DNA of 64,000 bases from Oceanospirillum beijerinckii DSM 7166 (GTDB lineage: Bacteria; Pseudomonadota; Gammaproteobacteria; Pseudomonadales; Halomonadaceae). Position numbers and translations under genes: made by a program. Under the pieces are notes generated by a model. It ran no database searches, was not told the origin of the DNA, and worked only from the letters and a program-made list of their open reading frames with translations. Below, piece after piece: positions 38,248-47,402 of this stretch. Where the stretch lies: positions 164,685 through 228,684 of the forward strand of contig NZ_KE383829.1 in the NCBI RefSeq assembly GCF_000422425.1, read 5' to 3'. The number at the start of each line of letters is the position of its first letter. The stretch's first letter is position 1.

Positions 38248-38278
38248 TTGACGCAAGCACTGGCTTTGCAGGTATAGT
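38248..38278 (+). promoter_or_regulatory. Possible promoter of hisC
   Basis: TTGACG (38248-38253) and TATAGT (38273-38278) are separated by 19 bases, longer than optimal. They follow the pheA terminator and lie 83 bases before the hisC ATG, so a promoter is expected here. Confidence 0.4.
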
Positions 38279-38361
38279 GCTTTATCCACGAGAGCTAACA
38301 GATAGTAAGGCCGTAATATAACGGCTCATTGAAATAAGATTATTAGAAGGCGGAAATCATT

Positions 38362-39483
38362 ATGGCGTGTGACTACATTGAATTGGCCAACAAAGGTGTT
38401 CAGGGTCTGCAGCCTTATCAGCCAGGGAAGCCGGTTGAAGAGCTGGAGCGTGAGCTGGGTATTAGCGATATCGTAAAGCTGGCCAGCAATGAGAACCCAC
38501 TGGGCCCAAGCCCAAAGGCATTAGCGGCGATTCATACGGTATTGACTGAGCTGACCCGATATCCCGATGGCAATGGTTTTCGTCTAAAAGCGGCTCTGGC
38601 CGAAAAACTGGGTGTGGGTACGGATCAGATCACGTTGGGCAACGGTTCTAACGATGTACTGGAGATGATTGCCCGCTCCTATCTGACCGCGCATAGTGCT
38701 TCCATGTACTCTCAGCATGCCTTTGCGGTGTATCCGATTGTGACTCAGGCTATAGGTGCTCAGCATATTGCGGTACCGGCAAAGAACTGGGGGCATGATC
38801 TGCAGGCGATGGCGGAAGCGATTACCGATAAAACCCGAGTAATCTTTGTTGCTAATCCGAATAACCCAACGGGTACCTGGCTGACCGAAACTGAGCTGCG
38901 TGCTTTCCTGGATAAAGTACCTGAGCGTATTATTGTGGTGCTGGATGAGGCTTATACAGAGTATGTGGTCGAGGATGAGTTCCCGGACGGTATCACACTG
39001 CTGAAGGACTATCCAAGCCTGGTAGTGACCCGTACCTTCTCCAAGGCCTATGGCCTGGCGGGGCTGCGTATCGGTTATAGCGTCAGTAACCCGCAGGTGG
39101 CGGATATTCTGAACCGTATCCGTCAGCCGTTTAATGCCAATATTGCAGCCCAGGAAGCGGCGATTGCGGCACTGAATGATGAGGCTTACCTGCAACAGAG
39201 TGTTGAAGTGAATGCCGAAGGTATGAGCTATCTGGAAACTGAGTTTGCGCGCCTGGGGCTGGAATTTATACCATCGGTGGGTAACTTTATCTCCGTTGAT
39301 GTCGGTCAGCCAGCGGCACCTGTCGATAAGGCTCTGCTGAATGAAGGTGTCATCGTACGTCCAGTAGCGCCTTATCAAATGCCCAACCATCTAAGGGTTT
39401 CCATTGGCACGATGGAAGAAAACCGTCGATTTATTCAGGCGCTGGAAAAAGTGCTGGGGGCGTTAGCGGGTGAGCAACAGTAA
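38362..39483 (+). CDS. hisC: Histidinol-phosphate / aromatic aminotransferase HisC
   Basis: A fold-type I PLP aminotransferase of 373 residues. Family motifs are VKLASNENPLGPSPKA, NNPTGTW, VLDEAYTEYV and the Schiff-base Lys in TRTFSKAYGLAGLRIGYS. Sitting between pheA and tyrA, it probably also transaminates phenylpyruvate, hydroxyphenylpyruvate or prephenate, as proposed for Pseudomonas hisC2; the histidine role may belong to it or to another copy elsewhere. Its stop overlaps the start of the tyrA-aroA fusion by 14 bases, indicating translational coupling. Confidence 0.93.
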   Translation: MACDYIELANKGVQGLQPYQPGKPVEELERELGISDIVKLASNENPLGPSPKALAAIHTVLTELTRYPDGNGFRLKAALAEKLGVGTDQITLGNGSNDVLEMIARSYLTAHSASMYSQHAFAVYPIVTQAIGAQHIAVPAKNWGHDLQAMAEAITDKTRVIFVANPNNPTGTWLTETELRAFLDKVPERIIVVLDEAYTEYVVEDEFPDGITLLKDYPSLVVTRTFSKAYGLAGLRIGYSVSNPQVADILNRIRQPFNANIAAQEAAIAALNDEAYLQQSVEVNAEGMSYLETEFARLGLEFIPSVGNFISVDVGQPAAPVDKALLNEGVIVRPVAPYQMPNHLRVSIGTMEENRRFIQALEKVLGALAGEQQ

Positions 39484-41761
39484 TTTTTCTAATCAAGCGC
39501 GTGAATCTGACAAGCCGTCTTTATCGGTAGAAAGTGACTTTAGTGGTCAGGAAATTACCGCTATTAAAACCACACTGATTATCGGTCTGGGTCTCATTGG
39601 TGGCTCCCTGGCTCTGGCGCTGAAAAAAGCGGGTTTGGGCGGTACCATTATCGGTTGTGACCGGGATCAGGAAGAGGTCGATCTGGCGATTAAGATCGGT
39701 ATGATTGATCAGGGCTCAACCTGGGCAGAGGACTGGATCGCTCAGGCGGATCTGATCGTGATCTCGGTGCCTGTGATCGCTATGGAATCTGTGATGCAGC
39801 AGATTAAACCTCTGCTGCGCCCCGATACCCTGATCACAGATGTGGGTAGCAGTAAAGGCTCTGTGCTGGCGGGTGCTGAGCGGGTTTGGGGCTCTCTGCC
39901 GGATAACTTTGTTCTGGGTCACCCGATTGCCGGTTCCGAGAAAAGCGGTGTTGCCGCTGCCTTGGTGGATTTGTATCAGCATCACAAGGTGATTATTACG
40001 CCAGCGGCCAACAACCCAGACCCTGCGGTGCGCTGCATTGCCCAGATGTGGCAGGCATGTGGTGCAGACGTGCTGAGTATGGATATTCCGCGCCACGATG
40101 AAGTGTTGGCGGCGACCAGTCACTTGCCCCATATGCTGGCGTTTTCTCTGGTGGATACTCTGGCCCGTCAGGATGAGAGTCTGGAGATCTTCCGTTATGC
40201 GGCGGGTGGTTTCCGTGACTTTACCCGTATTGCTGCCAGCGATCCCGTTATGTGGCGGGATATCTATACGGCAAATAAAGATGCTGTGCTTAATGCGCTG
40301 ACCCAGTTTGAAGAGGGTTTGGCAACGTTAAGAACAGCGATCGAACAATCAGACAGTGATGCCATGCTGCGCATCTTTACCCGGGCCAAATCGGCGCGGG
40401 AACATTTTTCAAGAATTCTGGAAAACTCGGCTTATATCCCTATGGAAAACAAATTAATTCATTACCGTGCGGCACCGGCGGGTGCTCTTTCTGGTCGTTT
40501 ACGTGTACCGGGTGATAAATCTATCTCTCATCGGTCCATTATGTTGGGCTCCCTGGCGGAAGGTACCACTCATATTAAAGGCTTCCTGGAAGGTGAGGAC
40601 AGTCTGGCGACGCTGCAGGCGTTCCGCGATATGGGCGTGGTGATTGAAGGCCCGCACCAGGGTGAGGTGACGGTGCATGGTGTTGGTCTGCACGGCTTAC
40701 AGAAACCGGCTGGTCCTCTGTATCTGGGGAACTCAGGTACTTCTATGCGTCTGCTGGCAGGTCTGATGGCGGGGCAGGACTTTGACGTTGAGCTGACCGG
40801 TGATGCCTCTCTGACCAAGCGTCCTATGGAGCGTGTTGCTAAGCCGCTGCGTGATATGGGGGCTGTGGTTGAAACCGCTGAAGGCGGTCGCCCGCCGATG
40901 CTGATCAAGGGCGGTCAGCCGCTGAAGGGGATCGACTATGTGATGCCTATGGCCAGTGCTCAGGTGAAATCCTGTGTGTTGCTGGCGGGCCTGTATGCCG
41001 ACGGCGTAACTCAGACCACTGAACCGGCTCCTACCCGTGATCATACCGAGCGTATGTTGACTGGCTTTGGTTATCCTGTGGCTCGTGATGGTGCCAAGGC
41101 TTCTTTGCAAGGTGGTGGTAAGCTGACAGCGAGTGATATTGATGTACCGTCGGATATCTCTTCTGCTGCCTTCTTTATGGTGGCGGGTTCTATCGCACCG
41201 GATTCCGAGATTGTAATTGAGCATGTAGGCCTGAATCCGACCCGCGTAGGGGTGATCAATATCCTGAAGCTGATGGGTGCGGATATCACGCTGGAAAACG
41301 AAGCGGAAGTGGGTGGTGAGCCGGTTGCGGATATTCGTGTGCGTTCTGCTCAGCTGAAGGGGATCGATATTCCTCTGGATCAGGTGCCTCTGGCCATTGA
41401 TGAATTCCCTGTACTGTTTGTGGCAGCTGCTTGTGCTGAAGGCACGACCCGTCTGCGTGGTGCAGAAGAGCTGCGTGTTAAAGAGAGTGACCGTATCCAG
41501 GTGATGGCCGATGGTCTGCTGGCGTTAGGTGTGGATTGCACTGTAGTGGAAGACGGTATTGATATTGTCGGTGGCGTCATCAAAGGTGGTTCTGTGCATA
41601 GCCGTGATGATCACCGTATCGCTATGTCTTTTGCCGTGGCTTCCCTGCGCGCCGAGGGCGAAATCTTTATCGAAGATTGCGCCAATGTCGCGACTTCTTT
41701 CCCAGGCTTTGTTGAACTGGCCAATGGTGCGGGCTTCAGCCTGAGTGTGGAAGAAGAGTAA
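39470..41761 (+). CDS. tyrA-aroA: Fusion of prephenate dehydrogenase TyrA and EPSP synthase AroA
   Basis: A 763-residue two-enzyme protein. The first part (about 35-320) is a prephenate/arogenate dehydrogenase with NAD-binding LIIGLGLIGGSLALALKKAG and GHPIAGSEKSG. The second (about 335-763) is 5-enolpyruvylshikimate-3-phosphate synthase. The AroA half carries class II motifs: GDKS, GNSGTSMR, SAQVK, RDHTE and NPTR; class II enzymes are commonly glyphosate-tolerant. The same fusion is known in Pseudomonas. The GTG at 39470 overlaps hisC. A terminator follows. Confidence 0.95.
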   Translation: MSNSNFSNQARESDKPSLSVESDFSGQEITAIKTTLIIGLGLIGGSLALALKKAGLGGTIIGCDRDQEEVDLAIKIGMIDQGSTWAEDWIAQADLIVISVPVIAMESVMQQIKPLLRPDTLITDVGSSKGSVLAGAERVWGSLPDNFVLGHPIAGSEKSGVAAALVDLYQHHKVIITPAANNPDPAVRCIAQMWQACGADVLSMDIPRHDEVLAATSHLPHMLAFSLVDTLARQDESLEIFRYAAGGFRDFTRIAASDPVMWRDIYTANKDAVLNALTQFEEGLATLRTAIEQSDSDAMLRIFTRAKSAREHFSRILENSAYIPMENKLIHYRAAPAGALSGRLRVPGDKSISHRSIMLGSLAEGTTHIKGFLEGEDSLATLQAFRDMGVVIEGPHQGEVTVHGVGLHGLQKPAGPLYLGNSGTSMRLLAGLMAGQDFDVELTGDASLTKRPMERVAKPLRDMGAVVETAEGGRPPMLIKGGQPLKGIDYVMPMASAQVKSCVLLAGLYADGVTQTTEPAPTRDHTERMLTGFGYPVARDGAKASLQGGGKLTASDIDVPSDISSAAFFMVAGSIAPDSEIVIEHVGLNPTRVGVINILKLMGADITLENEAEVGGEPVADIRVRSAQLKGIDIPLDQVPLAIDEFPVLFVAAACAEGTTRLRGAEELRVKESDRIQVMADGLLALGVDCTVVEDGIDIVGGVIKGGSVHSRDDHRIAMSFAVASLRAEGEIFIEDCANVATSFPGFVELANGAGFSLSVEEE

Positions 41762-41836
41762 CCTCTATACAGTGGGACTAGGTTTTGGCTGTTAAACTGC
41801 CAAGAAACGGTTTCATTGCAGTGCATTAGATTCAAT

Positions 41837-41872
41837 AAAAGCCTTTGTCCAAATAGTGGGCAAAGGCTTTTT
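41837..41872 (+). terminator. Intrinsic terminator after tyrA-aroA
   Basis: Arms AAAAGCCTTTG (41837-41847) and CAAAGGCTTTT (41861-41871) are perfect, and T residues follow. It separates the fusion gene from cmk. Confidence 0.9.
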
Positions 41873-41908
41873 CCTAATCGGCGCTAATCTTCAAACTATA
41901 AAATAAGC

Positions 41909-41986
41909 AGCAAAACAAAAGTTTTCCGAACATGTGACATCATGTTTTGATGCCTTGTAAAAATATCGACAGACTTTTGTTTTGCT
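41909..41986. repeat. Intergenic inverted-repeat element, copy A (upstream of cmk)
   Basis: The ends are a perfect 14-bp inverted repeat, AGCAAAACAAAAGT (41909) and ACTTTTGTTTTGCT (41973-41986). The last 24 bases, ATATCGACAGACTTTTGT then TTTGCT, match copy C at 22 of 24 positions, and the first 18 match copy C at 15 of 18. It ends 22 bases before the cmk start, so it must lie in or near the cmk promoter or leader. There is no coding capacity. Confidence 0.7.
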
Positions 41987-42008
41987 CTGTCTTGGATGAG
42001 ATTTTATT

Positions 42009-42686
42009 GTGATTCCTGTTATTACACTGGATGGGCCGGGTGGTGCCGGTAAGGGAACAATCAGTCAAATTATTGCCGGTCGTTTGGGCTGGCATCTGCT
42101 GGATAGCGGTGCCCTGTATCGACTGACCGCATTGGCGGCTGAGCGTCATGGCGTGGCGTTTGATGATGAAGCGGCATTAGCGGATGTGGCGCGTCAGCTG
42201 GATGTGGCGTTTCTGCCTGGCGAAGAGAATGAGCCGGTACGTGTTATGTTGGAAGGTGAAGAAGTTTCCAAAGAAATTCGTACCGAAAGCTGTGGTAATA
42301 ATGCTTCTAAAGTGGCGGCTCTGAATGCTGTACGTGATGCCCTGTTGCAACGTCAGAGAGATTTTAAGCAGGCACCGGGTGTGGTCGCTGATGGTCGTGA
42401 TATGGGTACTGTGGTATTTACCGAAGCACCGCTGAAGATCTACCTGACAGCCAGCGCCGAAGAACGGGCTAATCGAAGAGTAAAACAGTTGCAAGATAAA
42501 GGCATTGATGTTAAATTCCAAGCCATTTTAAGCGAGATACAAACTCGCGACGAGCGTGATATGAACCGTGCTGTGGCGCCTTTAAAGCCGGCAGACGATG
42601 GAATCACGCTGGATACTACCGATATGTCGATCCCGGAAGTGGTAAACCACATCATCGATTTGGCTAGAGAACGCTCTCTGGTCTGA
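42009..42686 (+). CDS. cmk: Cytidylate kinase Cmk
   Basis: Cmk phosphorylates CMP and dCMP for nucleotide recycling. The 225-residue product has the P-loop [13 protein letters not shown] at the N-terminus, [15 protein letters not shown] and the lid segment [20 protein letters not shown]. The start is GTG 42009, with GGATGAG 8 bases upstream. It precedes rpsA, as in E. coli and Pseudomonas. An inverted-repeat element ends just before the gene. Confidence 0.96.
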   Translation: MIPVITLDGPGGAGKGTISQIIAGRLGWHLLDSGALYRLTALAAERHGVAFDDEAALADVARQLDVAFLPGEENEPVRVMLEGEEVSKEIRTESCGNNASKVAALNAVRDALLQRQRDFKQAPGVVADGRDMGTVVFTEAPLKIYLTASAEERANRRVKQLQDKGIDVKFQAILSEIQTRDERDMNRAVAPLKPADDGITLDTTDMSIPEVVNHIIDLARERSLV

Positions 42687-42917
42687 TGGTGTTTTTTCTT
42701 TTTTCGGTACTGTGTCGGGCTGAGCGTCATAGGGAATGATCGTCCTTAATCTGATAAACGATCCTTGTCTGAACCAGTGTTAACGCTGCCCGGTACATAT
42801 TTTGAATGAAGCCCGTATTTACTGGTGATACGGAGACTGCGGAGAAGCAAAGCCATCGTGCACACTTTTGTGATGCCGGTTTTGTTATCCCTAACTGATG
42901 ATTACACAGGAAAAATA

Positions 42918-44597
42918 ATGAGCGAATTAAGCTTTGCTGAACTGTTCGAACAGAGCCTTCAAGAAGTTAACATGGAGCCAGGTTCGATCGTAGCTGCAAC
43001 TGTAGTTGATATCGATGGTGACTGGGTAACCGTACACGCGGGCCTGAAATCTGAAGGCGTTATCCCACGCTCTCAGTTTGTTAACGAAGGTGAAGAGTTT
43101 ACTCTGAGCATCGGTGACGAAGTTCAAGTAGCTCTGGAAGCTGTTGAAGACGGTTTCGGTGAGACGCGTCTGTCTCGTGAAAAAGCGAAACGCGCTGAGT
43201 CTTGGAAAGGTCTGGAAAAAGCCTTCGAAGAGAACGAAATTGTTAAAGGTATCATCAACGGTAAAGTTAAAGGTGGCTTCACTGTTGACGTACATAACAT
43301 CCGTGCGTTCCTGCCTGGTTCTCTGGTTGACGTACGTCCTGTACGTGACACCACTCACCTGGAAGGTAAAGAGCTGGACTTCCGCGTAATCAAGCTGGAT
43401 CCTAAGCGTAACAACGTTGTTGTTTCCCGTCGTTCGGTTCTGGAAGCTGAAAACTCTGCAGAGCGCGAGCAGCTGCTGGCTAACCTGCAGGAAGGTCAAG
43501 AAGTTAAAGGTATCGTTAAGAACCTGACTGACTACGGTGCATTCGTTGATCTGGGTGGTGTTGATGGCCTGCTGCACATCACTGACATGGCTTGGAAGCG
43601 CATTAAGCACCCAAGCGAGATCGTAAACGTTGGTGACGAAATCCTGGTTAAAGTACTGAAGTTCGACCGTGAGCGTAACCGTGTTTCTCTGGGTCTGAAG
43701 CAACTGGGTGAAGATCCATGGGTGAACATCATCAATCGTTACCCAGAAGGTACTAAAGTTAAGGCTCGTGTAACTAACCTGACTGACTACGGCTGCTTCG
43801 CAGAGCTGGAAGAAGGTGTTGAAGGTCTGGTACACGTGTCTGAAATGGACTGGACTAACAAGAACATCCACCCATCTAAAGTTGTTCAAGTGGGCGACGA
43901 AGTGGAAGTTATGGTACTGGATATCGACGAAGAGCGTCGTCGTATTTCTCTGGGTATCAAACAGTGCACTCCAAACCCATGGGAAGAGTTCTCTGGCAAG
44001 TTCAACAAGAACGACAAAGTTACCGGTTCTATCAAGTCTATTACTGACTTCGGTATCTTCATCGGTCTGGACGGCGGCATCGACGGTCTGGTTCACCTGT
44101 CTGACATCTCCTGGAACGAAGCAGGCGAAGAAGCAGTACGTAAGTACAAGAAAGGCGACGAGATCGAAACTATCATCCTGTCTATCGACCCAGAGCGTGA
44201 GCGTATCTCCCTGGGTATCAAGCAGCTGGATAGCGATCCATTCCAGGAATACGTAGCTGAGAACGACAAAGGCACTCTGGTAACTGGTAAAGTTATCGCT
44301 GTAGACGCTAAAGAAGCGACTATCGAGCTGGCTGGCGACGTGACTGCTACCCTGAAAGCGTCTGAAATCAGCCGCGACAAGGTTGAAGATGCACGCAACG
44401 TGCTGAACGAAGGTGATGAAGTTGAAGCTAAGATCGTTAGCATTGACCGTAAGAACCGCGTAATCAGCCTGTCTGTGAAAGCGAAAGATGCTGCTGACGA
44501 GAAAGCGGCTCTGGCTAAAGTGCGTTCACAGGAAGTTGAAGCTGCAGGTCCAACCACTATTGGTGACCTGATCAAGCAGCAGATGGAACAGAACTAA
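42918..44597 (+). CDS. rpsA: 30S ribosomal protein S1
   Basis: S1 binds mRNA leaders and starts translation on structured messages. The 559-residue product has six S1 (OB-fold) domains from about residue 20 to 520, visible as repeated blocks such as [20 protein letters not shown] and [11 protein letters not shown] 42918 (AGGA 7 bases upstream) matches the E. coli N-terminus; a longer reading from 42825 has no support. Codon use is strongly biased to highly expressed codons. It ends at a strong terminator. ihfB, which normally follows, is absent here and lies at 57.0 kb in reverse. Confidence 0.97.
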   Translation: MSELSFAELFEQSLQEVNMEPGSIVAATVVDIDGDWVTVHAGLKSEGVIPRSQFVNEGEEFTLSIGDEVQVALEAVEDGFGETRLSREKAKRAESWKGLEKAFEENEIVKGIINGKVKGGFTVDVHNIRAFLPGSLVDVRPVRDTTHLEGKELDFRVIKLDPKRNNVVVSRRSVLEAENSAEREQLLANLQEGQEVKGIVKNLTDYGAFVDLGGVDGLLHITDMAWKRIKHPSEIVNVGDEILVKVLKFDRERNRVSLGLKQLGEDPWVNIINRYPEGTKVKARVTNLTDYGCFAELEEGVEGLVHVSEMDWTNKNIHPSKVVQVGDEVEVMVLDIDEERRRISLGIKQCTPNPWEEFSGKFNKNDKVTGSIKSITDFGIFIGLDGGIDGLVHLSDISWNEAGEEAVRKYKKGDEIETIILSIDPERERISLGIKQLDSDPFQEYVAENDKGTLVTGKVIAVDAKEATIELAGDVTATLKASEISRDKVEDARNVLNEGDEVEAKIVSIDRKNRVISLSVKAKDAADEKAALAKVRSQEVEAAGPTTIGDLIKQQMEQN

Positions 44598-44631
44598 GAT
44601 TACTTCTTAGTCTCTGATTCAATCTGAATCG

Positions 44632-44664
44632 AAAAGCCACCGTCTTGTACGGTGGCTTTTTTTT
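44632..44664 (+). terminator. Intrinsic terminator after rpsA
   Basis: Perfect 12-bp arms AAAAGCCACCGT and ACGGTGGCTTTT around CTTGT, followed by TTTT. Very strong. Confidence 0.93.
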
Positions 44665-44866
44665 GTCGTTAGGAAAGTAAAAGAATTTATTAGCAATAGT
44701 ATTCTATTGTTCTGTTTCTCTAATAATATTCTTTCTGTATTAGGTTTTTCTGTTCTTTTGATTGGAATTATATTGTCAGGGCAGTAAGTACTTGATGTAA
44801 GTACGCGTAAGGCTGTTTCGCGACAGAATAGTGTAAGAAATACACATTGCCGTAAAATAAAAGTGC

Positions 44867-44894
44867 TTGAATGATAACTTTTAGCTGCTACATT
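44867..44894 (+). promoter_or_regulatory. Candidate promoter for the NHL-protein operon
   Basis: TTGAAT (44867-44872) and TACATT (44889-44894) are 16 bases apart, and TGC just before the -10 makes an extended -10. It lies 79 bases before the ATG at 44974. Assigned by eye only. Confidence 0.45.
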
Positions 44895-44973
44895 GCTGTG
44901 TTGTTGCGGTGCAAAGCTTAAAGAATCATCCGATATCAAGTTATATGAGCCATAAGGATACAAGGATTGGCAT

Positions 44974-47040
44974 ATGGGAATTTCTTTTCAATCATTTATC
45001 GGTAGAACAGTTGATGAGTTGCCGGAGTTACCCGCTCGTAGTGCGGGTAATATCTCACTTAACACACCAGTAGGCAGCTGTGTTGATCGCTATAAGCGGA
45101 TTTGGTTAGCGGATACGGCCCATAATCGTCTGGTGATTTTTGATCAGGATCTGGATCATATTTTAGGTGCATATGGTTCAACTGGCTCCGGCCCGGATCA
45201 GTTTAATATGCCATTCCGCTTGCTGGCTCATCCACAGAAGAACTGGATCTATGTCACGGATATCGGTAATTATCGCGTACATATTCTGGAATACGATGAA
45301 GCACTGAATATTTCACACGTCACCTGTTTTGGTAATGAGCCGGAAGTGGATCTGAAAGGTCCAAACGGTATTGTTTATTATCAAAACAAGTTATGTGTCG
45401 CTGATGAGTTTTATGAAGGTGAAGACGGGCAGAGTCGACTGGTGATTTTCACCGATGAAGGGCGGTTCGTTAAAAGTATTCATCAGATCGACTGTAGTCG
45501 CAGTGAAGACCCTTTGCATCTGCTGTGGCCCCAGGGCTTGAGTCTGGACTCAATGGGTAATATATATATTGCAAATACGGGCTTTAACACCGTTGTGCGT
45601 TGTGACTGGGATGGCAGAGGTGTTCCATTCTCAGGGACTAAAAAGTCTTATATCGATGGTTTGGAGTTGGCCCGGGATGTGTCCTGCGTGCAAGGTAAAA
45701 TTCTGATTCCGGGTGGTGAAGCTAACGCAATCTCGGTTTACGCCATGAATGGTCGTAAGCAGGGGAAGTTGGAAGGATTTTTTGCCCCGATTCAAATTAC
45801 AGATCACCCCGATCTGCACAAGCTGCTGATCACCGAGCCTATCCTGGCTAATCTGCAGTTACATAAGATTAACCTGAAATCCGTACAGCGCAATAATGCG
45901 CGCCCCACCGAAGTACTGACTTTTGTGGGTGATGAAAGGGATAATCCGGGGCAGCTGCATTTTGTCACTTCGGTCACGGGTGATATTGCGCCCGGTAATC
46001 CGGTGCAAAGTAGCTGTAAAGGCACTCATTATCTGGAGCAAATGCTGGATCAGCAGCAGGAGATGCAGGAGCAGATTATTAGGGCCATGCAGTTATCCGG
46101 CGCACCTTCCTGGCTCAGTATGGGAATCAACTTTCAGGCCGAATGGTATCAGCGTTGGCAGGAAACCTGGCTGAGAATGTTCCTGGGGGAGCGTTTTAAA
46201 GAACCTGATGAGCTGCTGTGGATGGTTGATGCGGGTAATTATCAGCTGCAGGCGACAGAAAACAGTGGTGAAGACAGCTTGCGCCCCGCCAGTATTCCTA
46301 TGTTACCGGGCTCTTTAGGTGTGGCGACATTAACACCTGATGAGCCATTGCCGGGTCAACTGGATCATTCAGTGCCTCTTCTGGTTGTCAGTAACTTTCT
46401 GAGTAGCATTGTGACTGTCTATCAATACAGCCCTATGTTAGGTCAGTTGATTCCTTATACTGTTTTTGGCTCGCAGGGGGCTGCTTCCTGGCAGCTGAAT
46501 AAGCCCCAGGGCATCGCTATCGATCCTACCAATAATGATATTTTGATTGCCGATTCAGGCAATAATCGCATTTCACGTTGGCGCTTAACCGCCGGAGGTA
46601 TTGCTGGTTTGGTGGATACTTTTGGTGAGCTGGGTGACTTACCCGGTGAGTTTCATACACCATCCGATGTAGCGGTGGATCAACAGGGGCTGTGTTACGT
46701 TACCGACCAGTTTAACAACCGTATTCAGGTATTTGATGGTAAAGGACAGTGGCTCAGGAGCTTTGGTCAGGAAGGTTATGGTGTGGATAATGCCAACTTC
46801 TTACTGCCTACCAGTATCGAGTATGAAAATGGCCATCTTTTTATTTCTGATCTGGTGAACCGTGCCATTAAGGTGTTCGATACCGATGGCAGGATTGTCG
46901 ATAGTTTCTTTGGTTTTGGTGCTGATGAAAATAAAGGTCAATTGTGGATGCCTTACCTGCTGCATGTGCGTGAGGGCAAGGTTTATCTGCCGGATTGTGC
47001 ATTAAACCGGGTCAATGTATATCACTTTGACTACTCCTAA
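44974..47040 (+). CDS. Cytoplasmic NHL-repeat beta-propeller protein
   Basis: A 688-residue protein without signal peptide or membrane segment. About four NHL repeats lie in residues 25-230 (for example RIWLADTAHNRLVIFDQD, WIYVTDIGNYRVHILEYD, NIYIANTGFNTVVR) and four near the C-terminus (DILIADSGNNRISRW, LCYVTDQFNNRIQVFDGKG, LFISDLVNRAIKVFDTDGR, KVYLPDCALNRVNVYHFD). The middle, about 300-500, is different and partly helical (YLEQMLDQQQEMQEQIIRAM). NHL propellers bind proteins or RNA. AAGGA precedes the ATG. A small gene and a chemoreceptor follow on the same strand. I do not know a named family with this layout; function unknown. Confidence 0.85.
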   Translation: MGISFQSFIGRTVDELPELPARSAGNISLNTPVGSCVDRYKRIWLADTAHNRLVIFDQDLDHILGAYGSTGSGPDQFNMPFRLLAHPQKNWIYVTDIGNYRVHILEYDEALNISHVTCFGNEPEVDLKGPNGIVYYQNKLCVADEFYEGEDGQSRLVIFTDEGRFVKSIHQIDCSRSEDPLHLLWPQGLSLDSMGNIYIANTGFNTVVRCDWDGRGVPFSGTKKSYIDGLELARDVSCVQGKILIPGGEANAISVYAMNGRKQGKLEGFFAPIQITDHPDLHKLLITEPILANLQLHKINLKSVQRNNARPTEVLTFVGDERDNPGQLHFVTSVTGDIAPGNPVQSSCKGTHYLEQMLDQQQEMQEQIIRAMQLSGAPSWLSMGINFQAEWYQRWQETWLRMFLGERFKEPDELLWMVDAGNYQLQATENSGEDSLRPASIPMLPGSLGVATLTPDEPLPGQLDHSVPLLVVSNFLSSIVTVYQYSPMLGQLIPYTVFGSQGAASWQLNKPQGIAIDPTNNDILIADSGNNRISRWRLTAGGIAGLVDTFGELGDLPGEFHTPSDVAVDQQGLCYVTDQFNNRIQVFDGKGQWLRSFGQEGYGVDNANFLLPTSIEYENGHLFISDLVNRAIKVFDTDGRIVDSFFGFGADENKGQLWMPYLLHVREGKVYLPDCALNRVNVYHFDYS

Positions 47041-47069
47041 CCAAGACAAATCAAGCAGGCAGGTGAATT

Positions 47070-47318
47070 ATGGTGAGTGTATTTAAACGTGCGGCAAGCA
47101 AGCGTTTGAAGCATAAAAAAAACGTTCAGCAGCAGCCAACTGAAGTATTGTCGGATGTCGAATCGCAAGTTTTGTTACATGAAGTGCAAGAGCTGATTGC
47201 TGAGGTTGAGAGTGCTGCTGAAGGGCAGAAAGAAGATGTCACTCAGCGTCTGAAACAAGTGCATGAACAGCATAAGGCTATTTTAGCCAAGCAGCGTATC
47301 ACCGGCCCTCTGGGCTAG
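47070..47318 (+). CDS. Small charged, probably coiled-coil hypothetical protein
   Basis: An 82-residue product with a very basic N-terminus (FKRAASKRLKHKKN) and an acidic, heptad-like helical middle (LLHEVQELIAEVESAAEG, then VTQRLKQVHEQHKAIL). It has no membrane segment. AGGCAGG lies 7 bases upstream of the ATG and it follows the NHL gene by 29 bases, so it is probably cotranslated in the same transcript. I do not recognise a family. It may be a partner of the NHL protein; that is inferred from position only. Confidence 0.75.
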   Translation: MVSVFKRAASKRLKHKKNVQQQPTEVLSDVESQVLLHEVQELIAEVESAAEGQKEDVTQRLKQVHEQHKAILAKQRITGPLG

Positions 47319-47402
47319 AGGTTGTTTTCTATATCAGGCCAGTGGATGCACCGTAGTAGCGCTGCCGTACTGGCTTAGGTTGACGTTAAATGAGAATTCA
47401 AT

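Larger units (their letters stand above)
44598..44973. other. rpsA-NHL gene intergenic region
   Basis: 376 AT-rich bases holding the rpsA terminator and a candidate promoter for the NHL gene at 44867-44894. A minus-strand reading frame across 44619-44963 runs through the terminator and is not credible. This is where ihfB would normally start. Confidence 0.6.

Noticed and set aside
42927-44096. 389-codon minus-strand frame across rpsA
   Set aside because: Antisense of a highly biased ribosomal protein gene; no motif or ribosome site.
44619-44963. 114-codon minus-strand frame between rpsA and the NHL gene
   Set aside because: It runs through the rpsA terminator and the candidate promoter and has no ribosome site or family features.
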